Shown: positions 21,675 to 31,287 of the stretch, piece by piece
Layout of the letters: each line of letters begins with the position of its first letter
Position numbering within the stretch: the first letter of the stretch is position 1
Assembly: GCA_002077045.2 (NCBI GenBank)
Contig: KZ111146.1
Coordinates: forward strand, 199,521-263,520
Direction of reading: 5' to 3'
From: Rachicladosporium sp. CCFEE 5018
Lineage: Eukaryota; Ascomycota; Dothideomycetes; Cladosporiales; Cladosporiaceae
DNA: 64,000 nt
Position numbers and translations under genes: made by a program
Notes under the pieces: model-generated
Told to the model about the DNA's origin: nothing
What the model saw: the letters and a program-made list of their open reading frames with translations, nothing else
Database searches by the model: none

Positions 21675-21774
21675 NNNNNNNNNNNNNNNNNNNNNNNNNN
21701 NNNNNNNNNNNNNNNNNNNNNNNNNNNNNNNNNNNNNNNNNNNNNNNNNNNNNNNNNNNNNNNNNNNNNNNNNN
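21675..21774. other. assembly gap of 100 N
   Basis: Exactly 100 unknown bases, the conventional placeholder for a gap of unknown size. It removes the start of the ligase fusion. About 140 residues of alpha-subunit N-terminus (roughly 420 coding bases) are missing and do not reappear on the right flank, so the true gap is probably longer than 100 bp. Confidence 0.95.
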
Positions 21775-22133
21775 AGTCTAACCTGTTCCTGGCGGCCTGC
21801 AGCGATTATTGCCGGAGGACTTCGCCTTTGACATACTGATGGGAAGTCTCAACAACACTGTGAGCATGGTCCTTGTCAAGACAGTCTGTTGCAACACATT
21901 ATTAAGGGCTTCCAACTTGATCGCTACTGTAGCGTAGCTATCGGGCAGTTGTGCTTTCGCCCTGACGTCAGGCCATCAAGGTTCGCGGCTCTCCACACGC
22001 GGGACGCATCTGTGGGGTAAATGTAAGTGAAGGAACATCTCTCAAGGTTTATAATATTCGACATCTCTTCCAAGGAAAACCGTCCGCTCGACTAGGAAGC
22101 AAGCGTCATCTTGGAGTCTAGAGTTTAGCCGTC

Positions 22134-22694
22134 ATGACTTCTGCATCTGCTCGTACCCTGGCCACCTCGCTGGACAAGCTGTCGATCGATAAGAGAACCG
22201 GTGCGTCCTCGGCGCGGGCAAAACCCGAGCCTGTAGAGACCTGGGAAGACGAGAAAAATTCAGATACGGAAACGCAGCCGGCATCTAAGCCACGACCGAT
22301 CGCAATACAGCGGACTGGCTCAATGAATCTCCCGAACCCTCCGCCTCCAACGCCATCATCGCCCAGTATGCTCACGAAGTCTAGTGGCTTCTCGTCCGCG
22401 TATGAGACTCTACCTCCGTACGGCATGGCCAACAGCGTAGGCGATGCACGATCTCCGCCGAGTAGTCGACGGGGCGGAGAAGAAGATAGACGACCCGAGA
22501 AGACTACCTCCACGGCGAGCAGACTGATAGCTGCTGGTGTCGGCCAGGCACCTCCAAAGCGGACGAAAGAGCAAAAAGAGTATGATCAGGCTATGAAGGT
22601 GCAGGAGAAGAAGAAGCGCGATGCTGCAAAGGAAAATGAGGAGAGGAGAAAGAGAGAGCTGGAACACGCCAGGAAGGCGATGTGGGATGATTGA
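22134..22694 (+). CDS. small conserved fungal coiled-coil protein, 186 aa
   Basis: A single open frame from ATG 22134. The N-terminal half is disordered and Ser/Pro-rich, with an IQRTGSMNLPNPPPPTPSSP stretch and a conserved-looking STASRLIAAGVGQAPPKRTKEQKEYDQAM segment. The C-terminal ~45 residues form a highly charged helix (QEKKKRDAAKENEERRKRELEHARKAMWDD). I do not recognise a named family. The aromatic-poor helix ending in MWDD suggests a binding peptide. The start fits, with a stop-rich leader upstream, and composition is constant along the frame. Confidence 0.7.
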   Translation: MTSASARTLATSLDKLSIDKRTGASSARAKPEPVETWEDEKNSDTETQPASKPRPIAIQRTGSMNLPNPPPPTPSSPSMLTKSSGFSSAYETLPPYGMANSVGDARSPPSSRRGGEEDRRPEKTTSTASRLIAAGVGQAPPKRTKEQKEYDQAMKVQEKKKRDAAKENEERRKRELEHARKAMWDD

Positions 22695-23123
22695 GTGAAC
22701 TAATCCACATCAAATCCACGTCCGACTGTTGTCCATCAGTCTCTGAGGTTTGGAACGAAAGTGCTACATAACAGACAGCACCAGGTTCCTCTGAGTAGCG
22801 TTTGATCTCTACAAGGTCGCTGGGTAGAAGTGACGACTATGGGTCGTGCCTTCCTCAGCAGTGAATCCTTCCCTTTCCACAATTTCATCTGCAGCTGGAT
22901 CACTTCTCTGAGACTACTTCATCATCTGCCAAATATCACACATCGCGACTTCACAAGACGTCCATCAGTCGTAGTTTACTCTCCGCAGTCACCTGCACGA
23001 GGGACATACAGCAAGTTCGGTTCGCGCACACCTGGAGTGATAGCACTCACCCTTGACAGTACCCACGATGCTGAATATGGGATCACCGACTGGTCATCGA
23101 TGACTCCCGCCATTGCATCAACA

Positions 23124-23873
23124 ATGGCACCTACCAACCATGCGCAGCTCATTTGGCCTGCGCCGAACACAAAGGCGAGCAATACAACCACAGCGCTGCA
23201 ACCACAATCGCGCCGTCTGAGCCTTGCGCCTGGACTACGCACCAAGATCTTCGAGTACGCAGTCGAAGCATCAGATCCCATCGTCATCATTGTCATCGCC
23301 CAGAACTTCAAAACAACGAGCGGAAGAAAGCGAGTTCGGTACTCCCTACGCCCGAATCATTCTCTCCTCACGGTCTCGAAGCAAACCCGATCCGCGACGC
23401 GGAGAATCTACTGGACGCAGAACACCTTCTTTTTCAACGATCTTGCGCTGAACTATAAAACAATAAAGGCATTCAACTACATCACCGTGCCTTTCGACAA
23501 ATATCTGAGCAAAGTTGCTCTCAGTCGCACCGTTCGCGTCCCAATGTTGACACAAACTGGAGTCACGAGCAACTTGAGCTTCCCGCCACACTACCTCTAA
23601 TTCCAGATCCTCCCAAAGGATGGCGCTCTCAGCATCACGCCGATACCGGACAAAGCCTTTCTGTCTCTGGCCGACAGCACTGCTCCCACTGAAGCAGCAT
23701 CTTGTCTGTGCAATCTGCGATGCCATCTCGACACCATCGAAGGACTCCCACTTATAGTCGCCATGGGAAATCTGGTGGCGTACATGACCGAGATATCGAA
23801 GCAGCAGTCTCGCGTCGCGTGGGGCCAATCGTACTGGTGCAGGACGTGCAGTGGAGTGACCGTGTTGTACTGA
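23124..23873 (+). pseudogene. dothideomycete ELRxKIFEYAV-family gene interrupted by one stop
   Basis: The frame from ATG 23124 (MAPTNHAQLIW) carries LSLAPGLRTKIFEYAVEASDP, RKRVRYSLRPNHSLLTVSKQTR and RRIYWTQNTFFFNDLAL. This is the pattern of an F-box-like family expanded in Dothideomycetes. TAA at 23598-23600 stops it, but the same frame continues for 90 codons (FQILPKDGALSITPIPDKAF ... YWCRTCSGVTVLY) to TGA 23871-23873. CAA to TAA would explain the break. It may instead be a functional truncated protein. The frame is also open upstream to an ATG at 22839, but that stretch looks like leader sequence. The exact function of the family is unknown. Confidence 0.5.
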
Positions 23874-26217
23874 ATTTGAAATGGGTCGAGGTTCGCGCTG
23901 AATAGGATTTTGGGAACAGGGAACAGGGGTGGAGTTGGGAATAAATTCGGCGGCGGTTGTACGGAGAGTAAAGCTTGTGTATACGTTTCACAGATACATT
24001 TCATCACCTTGCGTTTTTCAAAACCTCCAAATACCTGGTAGTGCTGCACAACTCGTGACCGTGATAGCGAGCCTATGGCCATCCTTTCCCACGAGAGATT
24101 GCGAACACGAAGGCGAGAACAACTGACTCCCGAGCAACCAGAATCTCCGAGACGATTCGCTTCAAATTCGCCATCATCAGGGCCGTCACACGAGCCGAGG
24201 AAAGTATCAACAGCTGCGGTGAGAGGAGCAGGACGTATATATATCTAGCTATTGAACATTCTACAGTGCCCGACATGGGTCCTCGCACTTCACAGCATCG
24301 AGTGTGAATACTAATCGCAAGTCCAAGCAGCTCGAGCTCTTGGCATATGCGAGAAGACGCAGGGAGGCGCTAGCTTCTGTATATCCACGTCAGCGGCCAC
24401 TCGTAGTCAGACACGGAATCTAGGAATGTGGGTCTGGGTGTAGTGTTCAGCTCTCCAAGGTGATTGGGTTGTATCGTCAATGCGTTGGCTCGGAAAGAAC
24501 ACAGCGAAATTATTGATGTTCATCAGGTTATAGGGAAGGTGGGTATTAGGGCAGGACGTACATTTGTGACTTACACAAGCATCAAGAGAAACAGCATAAC
24601 CTCTACCGCTGTTTTCCGTCACATCCCACTCAAGCCGCTGCGGCCATAGTGCGAATCAGCGTCGAATACCGGGCGCGTTGCCGTGTTGAACAGCAAAGTC
24701 GCTCAATATTTGATGCATTTCTGGCCTTGAGTCTGCTGACTAAAGCCATACGACACAAGATGTTAAGATATCAGTCGCCGCGTAGTTGATGGCAGGGTGA
24801 CGATATGCCTCGATCCAGTAGGGGAAGGCGAGTCTGTGGCAGATTGTCAGCCTAGGCTCTCACCAGATATTTGCTGTCTTGACATTAAGGCCACCCTCTG
24901 CGATCAGGCTCATTAAATCAGAATTTTCAGTGTTGTACGTTCATCACGTCTGCAGTCGTTTACACTGCAGTCCGTTCAAACAGTGTGAATAAGTTGTTCA
25001 TCATTGCAGAGTCCAGGGGAAATGGAAGATGGCTGCTCACCTGTTGTCGAGTCCACAGACCGCATCGGCATTGCTAGCCTTGGTGCGAGCGTAGGCCTAT
25101 TCCCATGATGTCAGCACTGCGGTTGCTTTGGTGATGACTTCTAAGCAGCGGCAGAGCGTGTGGCGATCAGGAACGCTTTCTCAACTTTCCTCCTCCCGAT
25201 CGAGGACCCACAAGGATTTGTACGTCCTTGCTTTTGGCGGGAACCGATCGAGAGGCGAGTCTGTCCGCCCGTGGCGTTGGTATGCTCATCTTGTAATGCT
25301 GGAAATGACGATGGGATGACTGTACCTGCAGAGCTGGTCAGTGCTTGTTCCCTGTGTGCAGTCGCAAGGCGTGAGTGTAAGTTGTGTCCAGTCAGACAAG
25401 GCTGAAACTTAATTTGACAATATCTACAGGAATCTTCAGATCGAGGAATGCCTTTCCATAAATGTCACAGTATCATCACGGAAGATGGTGAGGGGAGAGC
25501 GGAGGTACTCACATACCTTTAGATACGCTTCATCGGCATCGTCGTCGGAGACAGATGATCGCATGACCAGTTTTAGCCAGCTGGATGAAGCCAAGATCGT
25601 GAAGGACAAGAACGTCAACGACCGTGAGATTCTAAATGCCGCGCAAGTCAGCGCAGGTCCAAGAGATGCTGTTGGCCAAGATGTCGTGGTGTTCGCTCGA
25701 AGTCAGAGTAATTCTAGAGTTTAGTGTAGTCCTGCACGGTGCTATAGGATTTGGATTGTTCGTATAAATGCATCCTTGAGCGATCGTCTGGGAGGGGGCG
25801 AGGAAGCATTACCTGCAAAGTTGTATGCATGTCGATGGTTGGTTTGATGTGCTCAAGTTGAGCACACCATCGAAGCTTTCATGGAGCGTTGTCGCGTCTC
25901 GATGCACTGCACATGACCCGGCTGCGCAGATAGCGCATCTCGGACAATCCCGTTATTGCCTCTGAGCTTGAGACTCTGGTGTTGCAAACTGTATGGTATG
26001 TGTATGGAAGAAGGACGCATTAGGTGAAGTTGTAGAGAGAATTCCGTCGGAGGTTCGGGAAAGGCAGAGTGGCTTGGCACTGACATCACGTGTCGCGCGT
26101 CTCACACGCGACTCCCATCTCCACTTTAACGATCGCACAACCACAACACATCCACCACGCGTAGTGTTGTTCTAGAACACCTCCAAGCGTGCACAAGTCG
26201 CCGCACTCACAAGAGCG
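23874..26217. other. 2.3 kb with no confident gene
   Basis: Short frames only. A candidate three-exon small gene on the minus strand (24740-25289) is listed separately. A 40-codon plus-strand stretch near 24305-24420 (NRKSKQLELLAYARRRREALASVYPRQRP) looks coding but lacks a clean start. The right end contains the BRC1 promoter. Confidence 0.45.
24740..25289 (-). CDS. candidate small three-exon protein, 75 aa, unrecognised
   Basis: Possible exons (minus) are 25212-25289, 25041-25096 and 24740-24833, with donors GTGGGT and GTGAGC, acceptors ATAG and CACAG, and phases 0 and 2 that match. The predicted protein starts MSIPTPRADRLASRSVPAKS. It continues with AYARTKASNADAVCGLDNR and ends LAFPYWIEAYRHPAINYAATDIL before a short hydrophobic tail. 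The last exon reads like genuine protein. The introns would be 115 and 207 nt, longer than usual here, and upstream exons may exist. No family was recognised; this could be chance. Confidence 0.3.
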
Positions 26218-28941
26218 ATGGACTCGACCATCATGGACGGCGAGGCGGAGGGAGAGCGGGCGCCACTCTTCGAAGGCGTCCACTTCGCAGTCATCCCAGG
26301 CGAGAAGGTGAATGCGCGGAACATTGTCACTACGCTGGAGGCAGAAGGCGGGACACATCACACTCTCAACGCGAACCAGACGATAGATGATCTGACCGGC
26401 CTCACGCACATCATCAGCTCACATGTCGACTTTCCGGAATTTCCAGACGCCGTCGACATGAACATCGACGTGGTGAAGCCTGCGTGGATCGAGACGAGCG
26501 TGAGACGTGGCAAGCCGGCGAACGCCAGACCATACAACCCGGATCCAGCACAGATCTTCAGCGATCTCGTAGTGACTGCCGGCAACCTACCAGACGGCGA
26601 CGTTGAGAGCATATGGGCTGGGGTGATAGCTCTTGGGGGCCAGTGGTCAGGTCCACTCACCAAGATCACCACACACATCGTCACGAACGACTTGAACGAT
26701 CCCAAGTGCAAGATGGTTCAGGAGAGGCAGATGAAAACGTTGATGGTCCTGCCACACTGGTTCGATACCTGCCTTCGCCTGGGCAAGAAGATAAACGAGC
26801 GACCCTACAAATTTCCCAATCCGGATTACCTCGATCACACCATTGACTGGGTGCCAAAAGCAGAGCCATCACCTTGGCTGGAGGGTGCAACGACGGATCG
26901 TCATTCGCATACACCCGAAAGCTCGCCTAGTCCATCGCCCAGCGAGAATCGGAAGAACCTCAACGTCTTCATGAGCAAGACTGTATATTTTGCCAAGGAC
27001 CTGGAGCTGTCTACAAACCTACGTAGCGTTCTTTGCGAACTCATCCAGACAGGCGGTGGTCTGGTCACGAAAGATGCCGTGGTGGCGGACATCTACATCG
27101 GACGATATCGAGACGGATCGGAGTACGTCAGTGCATCTCGTGCGCGCAAGACGGTCGCCAGCCTGGCCTGGCTGTACCACGTCATCCAAGTCAGTCGCTG
27201 GAAGGACCCTACGACCAGGCTGCTGCACTACCCGGTGCCACGCAACGGCATACCTGGCTTCGGTAACATGGTCATCAGCGTGTCCAACTACTCCGGCGAG
27301 TCGCGTGTCTACCTGGAGAACCTCGTCAAGTACTGCGGCGCCGAGTTCACCAAGACAATGAAGCATACAAACACCCACCTGATTACGGCTCACAAGCGCA
27401 GCGAGAAAGTCGAGGCTGCAGAGGAGTGGAATATCAATATCATCAATCATCTCTGGCTTGAAGAATGCTACGCCAAGTGCATGGTCATGCCTTTGAGCAA
27501 CCCAAAGTACACTGTATTCCCGACGCGCACTAATCTCGGCGAATTGTGCGGACAGATGTCGCTGGACATGGATCGGCTAGAGAGGGCTTACTTCAGAGCT
27601 CCTCCATCGCCAGCCAAGGCTCCTTCACCCAAGATCTCGAAACGAAAGTCAGTGCCGCAGTCGAGTGTTCCTACCGGAAGACGCTCAGTCGAGTATGTCG
27701 CGGTGCCTGAGCCCACTCCAATCGCAGAAGACCTCGAGACCGAGGCAGAAGAGGCAGAAGAGGAGGCAGAAGAGGAAGAGGAGCCAGAGCCAATCATTGC
27801 AGAGAAGAAGCCTCGCGGCAGACCACGCAAGTCCTCACTCACAGCAGCCACACCCCGCAACGTCATTGATGGCAAGGAGAATGAGTCGCCCATGTCTCGA
27901 GGCACAGGCACGGGCGGCAGAGCGGCGAAGCAAAAAGCACATACTCTGATCGGAAGCGCTGTACAAGATGCGAATCTGTACTTGAAGGAGATTAAGCGCA
28001 AAGGCGGTGTCATCTACGGCGGCCGTCGCTCAGATCATCCCGAGGACTTCAGCTCTCCTGTGCCGGAAGCAGCCCGCAAGTCCAAGAAGCGGCCAAGCGA
28101 AGAAGGCACGTACGACGTCACAGCACAAGGCAGCGATTTGAGTGATGGTGAGACACAGAAGCCTGGTAAGAAGCTGAAAACCTCCAAGACTAGCATTCGA
28201 GGAGGTCAGCCCATGCTACCGCCAGTGGTACACCGGATGATGGTGACTGGCGATGAACGCTGGGTCAACAAGCCTCGCGTGGAGGATGCAGATCGCATCA
28301 AGCTTCGGCAGGTTGGCGTACTGCTTATGCAAGACCCGAAAGAGATCACCGTTCTCGTAGCGAAGAAGATCCTGCGTACCCCGAAGTTCGTCTGCGCACT
28401 GGCTTGGGCACCGATGGTAGTCGACACGAAGTACCTAGACGCTGCACTGAAGGGCAAGCTGATCGATAATCCGAGCACACTCTCGGATCGCGACGCAGAG
28501 GAGCGGCTGGGGTTCAAGCTCGTCGAAGCCCTTGACCGAGCTCGCATCAACAATCGCCAGCTGCTCCGAGGCTGGAAAATCTACGTCAGCCGCGACATCT
28601 CCGGCACCTTCGACACCTTCAAGACCATCATCACGGTCAACGGCGGTGCTGCGTATGCTTTCAATGGCCGCACTGGCTTGCACATCGAGGGTCGCGCCGT
28701 AGACAATGAAGATGCTGGACCTGAGAAGCAGCATCAGGGAGGTGAAGAGGAGTACGACTCCGTGTATCTCGTCTCTGGCACAACTGCCGGGGAGCAGAAG
28801 CTGTGGCCTGGGTTCCGCGACCAGGTCGTCAAGGCTGGCTTCCAGCCGAGAATCGTTCGCTCGGATTGGCTGCTCAATGCTGCGATGAGCCAGCAGGTGT
28901 CCTGGAAGGAGTCGTGGGCGCTGAGCGAAGGTGCGAAGTAA
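26218..28941 (+). CDS. brc1: BRC1/RTT107-type multi-BRCT DNA-damage scaffold
   Basis: A single-exon gene of 907 aa. Four BRCT repeats fill the N-terminal half. The first begins LFEGVHFAVIPG and contains LTHIISSH. The second has GVIALGGQWSGPLTKITTHIVTND and HWFDTCLRLGKKINERPY. The third begins VFMSKTVYFAKDL. The fourth has YCGAEFTKTMKHTNTHLITAH and HLWLEECYAKC. A disordered acidic/basic linker with an AT-hook-like KPRGRPRKSS follows. Two C-terminal BRCTs contain KFVCALAWAPMVVDTKYLDAALK and LLRGWKIYVSRDI ... RIVRSDWLLNAAMSQQ; in yeasts this pair reads gamma-H2A. The family stabilises stalled replication forks with SMC5/6 and SLX4 partners (known). Six BRCTs and the length fit S. pombe Brc1. Confidence 0.9.
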   Translation: MDSTIMDGEAEGERAPLFEGVHFAVIPGEKVNARNIVTTLEAEGGTHHTLNANQTIDDLTGLTHIISSHVDFPEFPDAVDMNIDVVKPAWIETSVRRGKPANARPYNPDPAQIFSDLVVTAGNLPDGDVESIWAGVIALGGQWSGPLTKITTHIVTNDLNDPKCKMVQERQMKTLMVLPHWFDTCLRLGKKINERPYKFPNPDYLDHTIDWVPKAEPSPWLEGATTDRHSHTPESSPSPSPSENRKNLNVFMSKTVYFAKDLELSTNLRSVLCELIQTGGGLVTKDAVVADIYIGRYRDGSEYVSASRARKTVASLAWLYHVIQVSRWKDPTTRLLHYPVPRNGIPGFGNMVISVSNYSGESRVYLENLVKYCGAEFTKTMKHTNTHLITAHKRSEKVEAAEEWNINIINHLWLEECYAKCMVMPLSNPKYTVFPTRTNLGELCGQMSLDMDRLERAYFRAPPSPAKAPSPKISKRKSVPQSSVPTGRRSVEYVAVPEPTPIAEDLETEAEEAEEEAEEEEEPEPIIAEKKPRGRPRKSSLTAATPRNVIDGKENESPMSRGTGTGGRAAKQKAHTLIGSAVQDANLYLKEIKRKGGVIYGGRRSDHPEDFSSPVPEAARKSKKRPSEEGTYDVTAQGSDLSDGETQKPGKKLKTSKTSIRGGQPMLPPVVHRMMVTGDERWVNKPRVEDADRIKLRQVGVLLMQDPKEITVLVAKKILRTPKFVCALAWAPMVVDTKYLDAALKGKLIDNPSTLSDRDAEERLGFKLVEALDRARINNRQLLRGWKIYVSRDISGTFDTFKTIITVNGGAAYAFNGRTGLHIEGRAVDNEDAGPEKQHQGGEEEYDSVYLVSGTTAGEQKLWPGFRDQVVKAGFQPRIVRSDWLLNAAMSQQVSWKESWALSEGAK

Positions 28942-29092
28942 GGTTTGCTGATCATGAATGACGAGCGGCGTATGGCTTTTGTGGCTCTTGATGAGCATTC
29001 CAGCAGCGAATGCGGCAGATGCGTGCGCGCCTCCCAACATCGCTTCAGCGTCGGCGCAGGCAGGCAAATAGCTCCTTGCATCATTGTACATT

Positions 29093-29827
29093 TCAATCAT
29101 CCAACCTGACTCCCTCTTTCCACCCCTCCACTTTCACATCCTTCAACCCCTCCACAACAGCATCAACCCCATCCTCCTCCTCGTCATCATCCTCCACAAC
29201 CTTCCCAACCAACCCCTGCTCCCAAAGCTGCTTCCCCGTCAATTTCTTCTCCTCCACGCGCCCCCGTTTCTTCTTCTCCTCAGCCTCAACCTCCAGCACC
29301 CTCCTCACCTTAGCCTCCTCAATCTCTCTCTTGAACCCGTCACTCCACTGCAGAAAGCTCTCCCGTGTAACTTTTTCGCCCTCGAATTTGCGGTTCTCCT
29401 CGGCCTCTGCCTGCCGCTTCACGGCTTCGTGTTTCGCTTCTTCGGCGTGCTGGCGCGAGGTGATGAGCGCTTCGGCGCTGTCTTTGAGGGAGGAGTAGAG
29501 GGTGAAGATCATGGCCATGCCTAGGTTCTCTTCTATCACCGGCTCTAGCGCCTCTAGCAGCCGTGGCTTGTCCTCGTGGACATCTAGGTGGGGGTGTTTT
29601 GGCGCATTTGGAGGTTGGGAGATGTCGAGACCAGGCGCGATGTCAGGGTATGTCGGGGGATACTTGACGTTCAAGAGTAGTGTTGGAGGTGGTGTATCGT
29701 CGCCGGGCTGTGGAGTGATGTCTAGGAGCATGGAGATGCGGTAGGCGGACTCGTCGACATCCGTGATTTCGTCGGGGAAGATGGAGGACAGAACTTCGCG
29801 CTCCTCGACTTGGTCTTCGAGACCCAT
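29093..29827 (-). CDS. gir2: RWD-domain protein GIR2/RWDD1-like (DRG family regulatory protein)
   Basis: The single exon runs from ATG 29827 (MGLEDQVEEREVLSSIFPDEI) to 29093, 244 aa. The longer open frame upstream lacks an ATG. The RWD domain covers ~residues 3-115: EVLSSIFPDEITDV, LLLNVKYPPTYPDIAPGLDI, EENLGMAMIFTLYSSLKD. A charged coiled coil follows, with FLQWSDGFKREIEEAK and KKLTGKQLWEQGLVGK, which is the DFRP2-type binding segment. An acidic EDDDEEEDG patch lies near the end. In yeast, Gir2 binds Gcn1 and the GTPase Rbg2 on ribosomes and tempers amino-acid starvation signalling. It shares a short promoter with the ribosomal chaperone ACL4. Confidence 0.88.
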   Translation of the reverse strand: MGLEDQVEEREVLSSIFPDEITDVDESAYRISMLLDITPQPGDDTPPPTLLLNVKYPPTYPDIAPGLDISQPPNAPKHPHLDVHEDKPRLLEALEPVIEENLGMAMIFTLYSSLKDSAEALITSRQHAEEAKHEAVKRQAEAEENRKFEGEKVTRESFLQWSDGFKREIEEAKVRRVLEVEAEEKKKRGRVEEKKLTGKQLWEQGLVGKVVEDDDEEEDGVDAVVEGLKDVKVEGWKEGVRLDD

Positions 29828-30066
29828 GGTTGCGGTAGAGACTGTGTGGAGTGAGTCGCACAACTTGAGTAGCTACTGTCGAGTTCTGTAACGCCCTAGC
29901 TGCAACATTTCCCGCTGTGGTATTTCGCATACAAATCGCTCGGCTAAACTTTCCTTGCGCGTGAAGTAAGGGTCCAAGAAATTTCCTATGCTCCTCTGCG
30001 TTTGCGATTCCACGCTCACACTGGGTACTAAACCTCTCACTACACTGTCTGGTATTCAACAACATC
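29828..30066. promoter_or_regulatory. compact bidirectional promoter of GIR2 and ACL4
   Basis: Only 239 bp separate the two divergent start codons. Both genes have translation or ribosome-assembly roles, so joint regulation is plausible (inference). Confidence 0.55.
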
Positions 30067-31287
30067 ATGGCCAAGACGAAGCCCAGCAAGGCTGACAGGC
30101 AGATCAAGAAGCAATCGAAGCCTACTACCAATGGCCATACCACTGAAATGCCAGAGGAACTTTACGCCTCGGCATTGACTCTAGTCGAGACCTCGCAACC
30201 TCAGGAAGCACTTGAGCAAGCGAAGAAACTATGGCTCGCAGTCCAGGATCAGTCTACGGCAGCCATGCTTCCCTCACTCAATCTGCTGGGCGAAATCTCA
30301 GTTGAGCTAGGCGAGATTGATGAAGCACGCACCTACTTCGAGAAGGCCGCCACGCTTGACCCGGAGGGCACAGTAGAAGGTCCTCTAGGTGGTGGAGCCG
30401 AGAAATTCCTCTGGCTCGCACAGCTGAACGAGGAAGGCGGTCAGCAAAGTGTGCACTGGTTCGAGAAAGGTGTGCAGGCACTGCAGCGTGAGAGCGCTGC
30501 TCTGGAGTCTGGTCAGGATGTTGGGCTTAGCGAAGAGGAGCTTCTCATTTTTCGAGTGGAGAAGAAGCGCAAGCTCGCTAAAGCTCTTTGCGGGATCGTA
30601 GAGGTCTACATGACTGATCTCTCATGGGAGGACGATGCAGAGGCAAGATGCGAGTCGCTCGTCACGCAGGCTATGACTGTGGAAGACGAGACGAGCCCGG
30701 AGATCTTGCAAACATTGGCTTCTGTGAGACTGTCGCAGGAAAGAAAGGAGGACGCGCAGGCTGCATTGAAGCGATCTATGGCTGTCTGGGAGGACCTCGA
30801 GCCCGAAGATCCGGAAGTGCCTGACTTCGCTTGTCGGATCTCATTGGCTCGACTACTGATGGAGGCAGAGCTGGAGAGTGATGCAATGGATGTGTTGGAG
30901 CGACTCGTGCAGGAAGACGATCAGAGTGTCGAGGCGTGGTATCTCGGTGGTTGGTGTCAGCATCTTGTAGCAGGTAAGGTTCACGCGGAAGGAACCAATG
31001 GCAACACGAATGGCGACGTAAACGCAAACGGAACACATAAGGGGTCCAGTCTGCTCAGAGGCAGCAGGCGATGGCTGTCGAGGTCCCTGGAGCTGCACGA
31101 CACGCTCGACTACGAAGACGAACGCCTAAAGCAGCATGCAGAAGAGCTCGTTCAAGAGCTCGAAGCGACTCTGGGGCCTCAAGTGGAAGGTGACGATGGA
31201 GATGACTCTGGGGAGGAGTGGAACGGCATCGAAAACGACTCCGACGCTCAAGACGGTGCAGATGATGTTGAGATGGAGGACTCGTGA
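30067..31287 (+). CDS. acl4: TPR-repeat assembly chaperone of ribosomal protein L4 (ACL4-like)
   Basis: A single exon of 406 aa. The N-terminus is basic (MAKTKPSKADRQIKKQSKP). TPR helices follow: ASALTLVETSQPQEALEQAKKLW, LNLLGEISVELGEIDEARTYFEKAATLDPEG, FLWLAQLNEEGGQQSVHWFEKGVQAL, LASVRLSQERKEDAQAALKRSMAVWEDLEP and ISLARLLMEAELESDAMDVLERLVQEDD, then AWYLGGWCQHL. The C-terminus is strongly acidic (EGDDGDDSGEEWNGIENDSD). This is the layout of fungal Acl4, which captures the basic RpL4 extension during synthesis and escorts it to nuclear pre-60S particles. Confidence 0.88.
   Translation: MAKTKPSKADRQIKKQSKPTTNGHTTEMPEELYASALTLVETSQPQEALEQAKKLWLAVQDQSTAAMLPSLNLLGEISVELGEIDEARTYFEKAATLDPEGTVEGPLGGGAEKFLWLAQLNEEGGQQSVHWFEKGVQALQRESAALESGQDVGLSEEELLIFRVEKKRKLAKALCGIVEVYMTDLSWEDDAEARCESLVTQAMTVEDETSPEILQTLASVRLSQERKEDAQAALKRSMAVWEDLEPEDPEVPDFACRISLARLLMEAELESDAMDVLERLVQEDDQSVEAWYLGGWCQHLVAGKVHAEGTNGNTNGDVNANGTHKGSSLLRGSRRWLSRSLELHDTLDYEDERLKQHAEELVQELEATLGPQVEGDDGDDSGEEWNGIENDSDAQDGADDVEMEDS

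Noticed and set aside
23597..24082. 161-codon minus-strand frame
   Set aside because: Antisense to the 3' part of the interrupted lineage-family gene; no known motif.
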